Of a DNA stretch of 64,000 bases, positions 58,163-64,000 are shown piece by piece. Source of the stretch: Prinsepia uniflora (Eukaryota; Streptophyta; Magnoliopsida; Rosales; Rosaceae); contig CM064872.1 of the NCBI GenBank assembly GCA_032719365.1, forward strand, positions 20,305,572-20,369,571, written 5' to 3'. The position numbers and the translations under genes are program-made. The notes under the pieces are model-generated. The model made no database searches, was not told the DNA's origin, and saw only the letters and a list, made by a program, of their open reading frames with translations. The stretch's first letter is position 1; the number at the start of each line of letters is the position of its first letter.

Positions 58163-59190
58163 GACCGGTTTTCCTGAGGTTGACGAAAATGAATCGTAAT
58201 TTTTCACTTCTAGGAGCGCGTGCGGGCATGTGGGCCATAATTTGGAGAAGTGTTCAACACGGGAAATCTTTTATTCGATGTAACGAACATTTTGGGACTA
58301 GTTTCGTGTCAATCAGACACCATCTCTATATGTTTCGGGGCATCTGAAGGTTTCGGATCGGGATTAAAAATAGTTAAAAATACGGAAAAATTACAGGGCT
58401 TTGGTAGGAGGTTAATTATGTAGTTAGTAACCTTCTATTATGATTTGGACAGGTTCGGGAGTCCCGGTGATAGTGATCGTCTCAGGAGAGCCTATGGCAC
58501 ACAAATCGAGGCGGCAGCTCGGACAGTCTGTGATTGGACCTTGTTTTCTAAATTGGTGCATGCATAAATGTTTATTATATGTTTTAAATACTTGTTTGTG
58601 ATGACATGAGTGCATTTGGATGTGTAGTTACGTATAGGCACGTATTTCGAGGTTTCAGCCCTATACGGTGTCTATACGGGTCTGTATTCCTATATTGGTC
58701 TAAATGAAATGGTTTTAGATTTCTAAAAGGATAAACTCGGGTATGAAACCCATTTGGTTTGGTCTCGGGCATATGACTCTAGTTACGACCTTCGGGTCTA
58801 AATCGTGGTCGCGACGTGTGCTATGTGCACGGCGATAAACGATACGACGCTCGCCTCCGGATTGGGATGTGTTCCTTCCGGAGAGGTCACGATGCACGAT
58901 TCGTGGTCGGGCAGCCTGGGGAGGCTCGACTTCGGAGTGCTGACGGTTAGGATATCGATCGGTGATGAGTGCACCATGATCTTGTGGTGGTCGCGTCGGT
59001 TGATACGTTCACTGCCACATACCAGGATTAAGGGCGGTCCTGGATGGATGGTTGCACGCATCACTATGATCGGAGTCGTGACTGACCATAGATATCGGGC
59101 ACGGTGCCCAGTTGAGTCATATGTTCGGGCACGAGACCCAGTTGTTTTACACTGATGAATTCGGGTCAGGGACCCTAGATGGATTTCCAA

Positions 59191-59375
59191 GTTCATGACG
59201 GTTTATGAGAACCGGCATGAACTCTGGAAAGGTCATTGTGGTTCATGACGATTTATGGGAACCAGCATGAACCTTTGTTAGGTCATTCTGGTTCATGACG
59301 GTTTATGGGAACCGGCATGAACCCTAGTTAATGGATATTATGGATCATGACGGTTCAGGGGAACCGGGCATGAAT
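59191..59375. repeat. Four 60-base units, each a two-part hairpin
   Basis: The best units pair GTTCATG with CATGAAC (outer stem) and CGGTT with AACCG (inner stem) around a tatggg-like loop. Units start at about 59191, 59241, 59291 and 59344. Confidence 0.75.
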
Positions 59376-60146
59376 GTTTATGTTATGTATATATATGTTC
59401 ATATACCTTCCTTTACATGTTCTATTATCTCCTCCAGGGAGGGTCGTTGGCATGGGTGGACCCCGGAGTAGTCACGGAGCACCGACTGAGTGGAGTCACC
59501 CCCCAGTTGGGTTCCTTACTCTCAGGAAGGCTATGATTACTATTACCTCGGGTAGGGTCAGTGGTCTGCGGACATTGATCTTGACTTTGAGAAGACTCGG
59601 ATTGAGACCTGGGTAGCACGCGCGTAGCTTTGGAAACCGTGACAGGATTGGTTGTGTGACTTATATGTATATATAATATATGTTATGTGATATGTGGTGT
59701 GCACAGGATTTGGGCAGTGGCCTGTATGGTTGGTTTCTTATGGTTTGGGCCGAGTCCCTTGTGGATTTGGGGAGTGGCCCGTATGGTCGTTTTCATGATG
59801 GTTCTTTCAACCTTGGTTTTGGGCTTAGTTCCCACCGATTGTTTTTCTGGATAAATGGTTTTCGAATGCATGCATGCTTTTTAGTGAAGGGTACAAATGT
59901 CTTCTTATGAAATTTTTTTATAAACTTTTTTTTTTGTCCACTCGCAGCTTTTAATGTTTTGACTGCCCTTTAGGTTGACATCGGATGTGGACTGTAGCAG
60001 AGACCGAGATATCACATGCCTCCTCCGGATCTTGGCGTACTCTGATAGCCCGAGAGGGAAATGGTCGGAAATATCCCTTGTCTGACACTAGACGGGAGCA
60101 GGGTCGTCCCGCACTAATCCCGGGGGGATTGGGATGGGTCCTGTCA

Positions 60147-60446
60147 TCTAGGTCCTTCTAGACACATCCAAAAACATCTTGAAGCAAAATGACCAAAATG
60201 CCCTTGGTGGCAAAATTATAATTTTGCCATTTGCCATTTTGACACGTAACCAACTCATATGATATCTGATTTTGGCATGTCATTTGCCTATGAACTCAAG
60301 ATACCAAGATCTACGTAACGGTCTTCTCGGAATTTCCGAAGGATGTTCCGTTGCAAAAGTTAATATTTTGATTTTTTCAAGGGAAAAATCGTCTTTTGAC
60401 TCACAATTTACCAAATTTAAGTTTTCTCGAGATTCGGGCCGTTACA
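60147..60446 (-). repeat. Outer LTR, second part
   Basis: It resumes the interrupted LTR. aatgaccaaaatgccc and the final CGGGCCGTTACA match the family end seen at 27261 and 36402. LINE sequence resumes at the next base. Confidence 0.65.
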
Positions 60447-62493
60447 AGTGTGAGGATGTAATCAAAGCTTCATTGGGCCGATCTGGTGTTCTCATAGGAA
60501 AGTTGTCTGATGTCAGCAAGGATTAGATACTTGGAACCATGAGACATTAGGAATGATTCCTAGGAAAATTAGAGAACTACAAAGTAGAATTGAATCTCTC
60601 AACCTTACATCTGATACTGGGGAGGCATAAAATTGTTATAGATTGTTATCAAGGGAGTTGTATGTGCTTCTTGAAAAGTAAGAGATCCTTTGGGAACAGA
60701 TGGCCCGTATAATATGGATGAAGCAAGGTGACAAGAATACTAAGATTTTTCACGCTGCTGCAGACAAGAAGACTAGTGGGAAGCGAAATATGAAGAAAAT
60801 GTTATGGAGGAGCGAGGCCAGGAGTAACCTGTGCAGACAATGTTAAACTTTTTCAGCCTGGCTGTCGTGCTGAAGTTGAACGAGCCCTTTTGCAAATGTT
60901 CCCTAACAAAGTGCCGGGTGTAAATGGCATGCTTGAACTATTCTATCAATCTTTTTAGAGTATTGTTGACGTTGAAGTGGTGAAATTCTGTTTCTAGGTA
61001 ATGATGGGGAAGACCTAGGTTAACCGAACCCTGATTACACTAATCCCTAAACTGACAAACCCAGAGAGAGTAACAGAGTTTCGATCCATCATTTTGTGGT
61101 ACAGTTTTACATAAGATGATTTTTAGCGCGATAATGAACAAGTTGATAACAGTGATGTGAAAGCTTATTTCTAAATTTCATAAAACCTTCGTCTCGATCC
61201 CGCAGATTAAAGACAACATAATAGCAGCCTTGGAAAGCATTCACTGTCAAGTGCCATCTATTTTATGATCTAGAATTTTTTTTTTATGAAATGTGAGATG
61301 TTCAAAGCGCAAGATGGATTGGAGTGACATATTTTGGAGAGGTTGATGAATTGTTTGGGCTTCCGAGAAGGTGGACCAAGCTTCTTGGGGGAGTGTCTTA
61401 ATTCATTGGAGATTTCGCCAAGGTATGAGCTTTGTTTGGGCCAGCGGATTAATTTTGACAATTTCGCTGCTTATTTTAGACCAACAGTAATCTAATAACC
61501 AAGCAGATGGTGGCTCCCATGCTTAGTGTTAAAGCAGGGGGGTGCCATGAGCACTACCTTGGTCCCCCTACATTAGCTACTCGGAGTAGGAAGAGAATGT
61601 TTATGAAAGTTAGGGACAAGCTCTAAGCCAAACTAAAAGAGTGGAATTCAAGTTATTATCGGAGGCTAGGTGGGAGGTACTCATCACAGCCGTTGCACAG
61701 GCTCTACGATCTTATGCGGTGAGTGTGTTGCTACTTCCTTCTAGTTTTTGCTATGATCTTTGTTCGAACATTGCAAATTATTGGTGGGAAAAGAATGGAA
61801 GGCATGGATTGCATTGGATGTCATGGGACTGGTTGTCTCCCAAAGTGTGTCGGAGGACAAGGTTTCAAAGATTTTGAGGTGTACACTTGTGCCAATTGGC
61901 TAAACAGGCACGGAGGATAATTGAACATCCCAACTCCTTACACTCTGAAATGTTGAAAGCGTGTTATTTCCCTAAAGGTGATTTTGGTGCGGCAGAGCTT
62001 GGGGCAGCCCCGTCTTTGATTTAGAGTCAACTTTTTGGGGTTGAGGTTTGTTGTCAAATGGGTTATTAAGAGGTGTAGAAGTGGCAGTAATGTTAAAGTA
62101 TTCAAGGAAAAATGGGTATTAAAACCTTTTTGTTTTCAGGCCTTTATTTAGTAGAGGACTGAACCATGGCACCTATGTCTCTGAATTACTAATGCAACAC
62201 GGGAATTTGAATGTTCAATTAGTGTGGCAACTGTTCTAGGATGAAGATCTAGCTGTTAATCCAGAGCAAAGCTTATTATCAGTGCCGGCAATTTCCCTTT
62301 GCTTTGTATTTTGCTGGTTTGTTTTTTATTTCCTTGTGTTTTTGAAGGACTGGGGCACTTTATTTCCTCACCGGTATTTCCCAATTAGCGAGTACTATAG
62401 GGGATTTTAATGAGGCCATCTTATAGTCCATACTCATAACTGTCTTTCTATTCTATATAGAGGTTCTCATTTTGATAAAAATAAACAAAAAAC
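60447..62493 (+). pseudogene. LINE 3' part: RT and downstream domain, decayed
   Basis: It opens CEDVIKASLGRSG, which follows naturally on from the broken LINE at 54796. RT motifs are scattered over several frames: NKVPGVNGMLELFYQSF, NRTLITLIPKLTNPERVTEF, and later HYLGPPTLATRSRKRMFMK, ANYWWEKNGRHGLHWMSWD and CVGGQGFKDFEV. The 3' end is an A-rich tail (ataaaaataaacaaaaaac) near 62475-62493. Stops and shifts are frequent. Confidence 0.75.
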
Positions 62494-62983
62494 AAAGCGC
62501 CAATGGCATCCAAGACCCACGAGCAATGGGGGCATGGTGGAAAGAAACCACCTGGTGACCTTTTGAATTTAGGGAGCCCTTCTCTCATCAAGACATCAAC
62601 AAAGAAGCCTGTTAAAAAGAGGTTTTCTAAAGCCTGCGATAAAGTACAGAACCATAGAAGGAAGGCGCAATCTGACATTTCAAACCCGCAGCAACCACAG
62701 GTGCATATGAAAAACAAGAGAAAGCTCAGTGTTGTGGCAGAGGAGCCTCCCTATCCTCCTTATTTTGCAGGGGGATGGGTTTCTCTACAACCACGATGAA
62801 TGCATTAAAGAACGGACCCGGTCTACGTATGTGGATGGCCTGGTGAGGACATTATTTAATGGTAGATATTATGCTTAAAAAAAGTTAAGTTTTTTGATAC
62901 GGATGATTTTTCAGGACATTTCAATTTTTGCTTTCTTTTTTGCAATGATTATGTCAGCTGAGATCTGTCATAATAGTTCCTTT

Positions 62984-62984
<1 letters not shown>

Positions 62985-63023
<39 letters not shown>
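62985..63023. repeat. T39 homopolymer
   Basis: 39 consecutive T followed by cag, as in an expanded polypyrimidine tract before a splice acceptor. Confidence 0.9.
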
Positions 63024-63324
63024 CAGGATGGCAGTTCAGAATGGGAGAGTGCAAAATTGATAGAGATAACAGAAGCCCCCAACTCCACGTACTTGCAAGT
63101 CTCCAAAATCGCCTCCTTGCAAGTCTCCAAAAGGGACAACTTTTGATTGGGAGGGCCTTAATTTCGAGCTAATGAAAACACCCTGATTTTTGTTGGTTTG
63201 TTGTTTGTTAATTGAGGAGCATTTGGATCCGCTTTTTCTTGTTCCGAAACTCATCATGTAGTTACGGAGATGAATGTTTCGTTCAATTGATGTTGGTCCT
63301 AAATATAATTGATTTCTCGATTGT

Positions 63325-63349
63325 GATATATATATATATATATATATAT
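63325..63349. repeat. TA microsatellite
   Basis: About 12 TA units. Confidence 0.9.
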
Positions 63350-63784
63350 TGACAGATTATTTCGTTCTTTTGAAGCCTTCCACTTTGCTTGCTTGCAGTT
63401 TTCAATTTATGAATATCAAATTCATTATTACTGGGTTTTGGCTTGAATGGGTGGGAGATCTCTTATTCACGAGAACAACAATAATGAATTCAAGGCTTAA
63501 TTTGTTTGAATGGGCTTTGTTCAATACCGATTTATTTTATATGTACGAATGTCAATTTGATTTCTTTAAATCAAATTAACATTCGTTGTGCTCATTGTCA
63601 TTATTCCAATTAGGGCGTCATTCGAATATGACCACCATTCTAAAATTGACCATCTATATTCTAATATGGAACAGGAATGTAGAATCTAGCTACTGCCTAA
63701 AATTCACCTCTCAATTCTTAACTGCTATAAATTTACTTTGTACCATGTCTTGCTCATGTTTGACAAATAAATCGAAGTTCTGAA

Positions 63785-64000
63785 ATTACCCTCAATACCT
63801 GTCAAACAGGATATAACAGTACTGATATCTTGCTCACGCATCCACATCTGGATCAGACCCAATCTCTCCACAATGGCCTAGAAGGTCAACAACAATACAA
63901 GTGTAAGTGGACAAAAATAATTATTCGAAAATAAGTTTTCAAGAAAATAAAATTTTCCTCTCTATATAAAACCTACATTCATAAAATAAAACATAAACAA
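63785..64000 (-). repeat. Edge of another LTR-like sequence, cut by the window end
   Basis: The phrase caagtgtaagtggacaaaaataa followed by paired gaaaa/ttttc words resembles the part of the large LTR family next to its hairpin array (compare caaggtgtgagtggaccgaa at 33783). The conserved start is not present, so the assignment is tentative. Confidence 0.3.

Larger units (their letters stand above)
56984..60146 (+). repeat. Inner solo LTR of the large family, plus orientation
   Basis: 3163 bp from TGTAATGACCCGTCCC to GATGGGTCCTGTCA, the reverse of the LTRs at 24586 and 33474. A tcta on each side (56980-56983, 60147-60150) is an imperfect target duplication. It contains a 72-base tandem duplication at 58019-58162, hairpin units near 59095-59175 and a longer hairpin repeat at 59191-59375. 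No internal region remains. Confidence 0.78.
62494..63784. other. Unrecognised sequence with one open frame, T39 tract and TA repeat
   Basis: A plus frame at 62503-62799 (98 codons) starts MASKTHEQWGHGGKKPPG, is rich in Lys and Arg in its middle, and has a possible continuation KERTRSTYVDGLVRTLFNG near 62813. After the T39 tract (62985-63023) and an acceptor-like tttcag, DGSSEWESAKLIEITEAPNS is open at 63027. These look like exons of a decayed host gene that I cannot name. A TA microsatellite lies at 63325-63349. Confidence 0.35.

Noticed and set aside
62448..62717. Cysteine-rich 89-codon minus-strand frame
   Set aside because: It overlaps the LINE tail and the opposite-strand frame and has no recognisable zinc-binding spacing.

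Overview
This window looks like nuclear DNA from a flowering plant, probably a woody eudicot. Coding density is very low, plant introns of the GT-AG type are present, and the families seen are plant ones: Cassandra TRIMs with 5S rRNA-like LTRs, Ty1/copia, gypsy-type solo LTRs with an initiator-Met tRNA primer site, LINEs with an RNase H tail, and a FAR1/MULE transposase. I see no bacterial, organellar or viral-genome block, and no intact ordinary host gene that I can name. The sequence alone does not identify the species.

Layout. 1-6885: a minus-strand LTR retrotransposon whose primer site touches its LTR, an AT-rich LTR-like segment, and a truncated 3 kb LTR that was hit by a young Cassandra element (4900-5627, TSD cccgg). 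6886-9570: a lone Notchless (NLE) WD40 exon in intron-like DNA. 9571-18606: the most gene-like part. An uninterrupted 824-residue FAR1/MULE transposase on the minus strand diverges from a ten-exon, in-frame ULP1-type (C48) SUMO-protease-like gene on the plus strand. 19495-22171: broken minus-strand fragments resembling MPB2C and RDR2. 24586-27261, 29927-30447 and 33474-36402: solo LTRs. 27700-28343: a MuDR-type pseudogene beside a minisatellite. 40466-42908: a 5'-truncated minus-strand LINE.

43234-46895: a compound Cassandra array of five direct LTRs plus one inverted LTR. Every LTR has two 5S-like domains, and the whole block sits between agtta repeats. 47091-52589: a complete but decayed Ty1/copia element. 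54000-62493: a plus-strand LINE split by one LTR that is itself split by a second LTR in the opposite orientation. 62494-64000: unrecognised sequence, a T39 tract and the edge of another LTR-like sequence.

Three points stand out. First, the transposase plus ULP1-like pair is intact and is flanked by fragments of three host genes, two of which would be an RNA-silencing polymerase and a microtubule-associated protein. This fits a gene-capturing MULE, but I could not find its terminal repeats. Second, the Cassandra array has doubled 5S domains and both outer ends are the same LTR end. Third, the large LTRs carry phased arrays of short hairpins whose stems show paired, compensating base changes between units (GAGT/ACTC versus GGGT/ACCC, GGGC/GCCC versus GGACT/AGTCC), which suggests that the fold matters more than the sequence.
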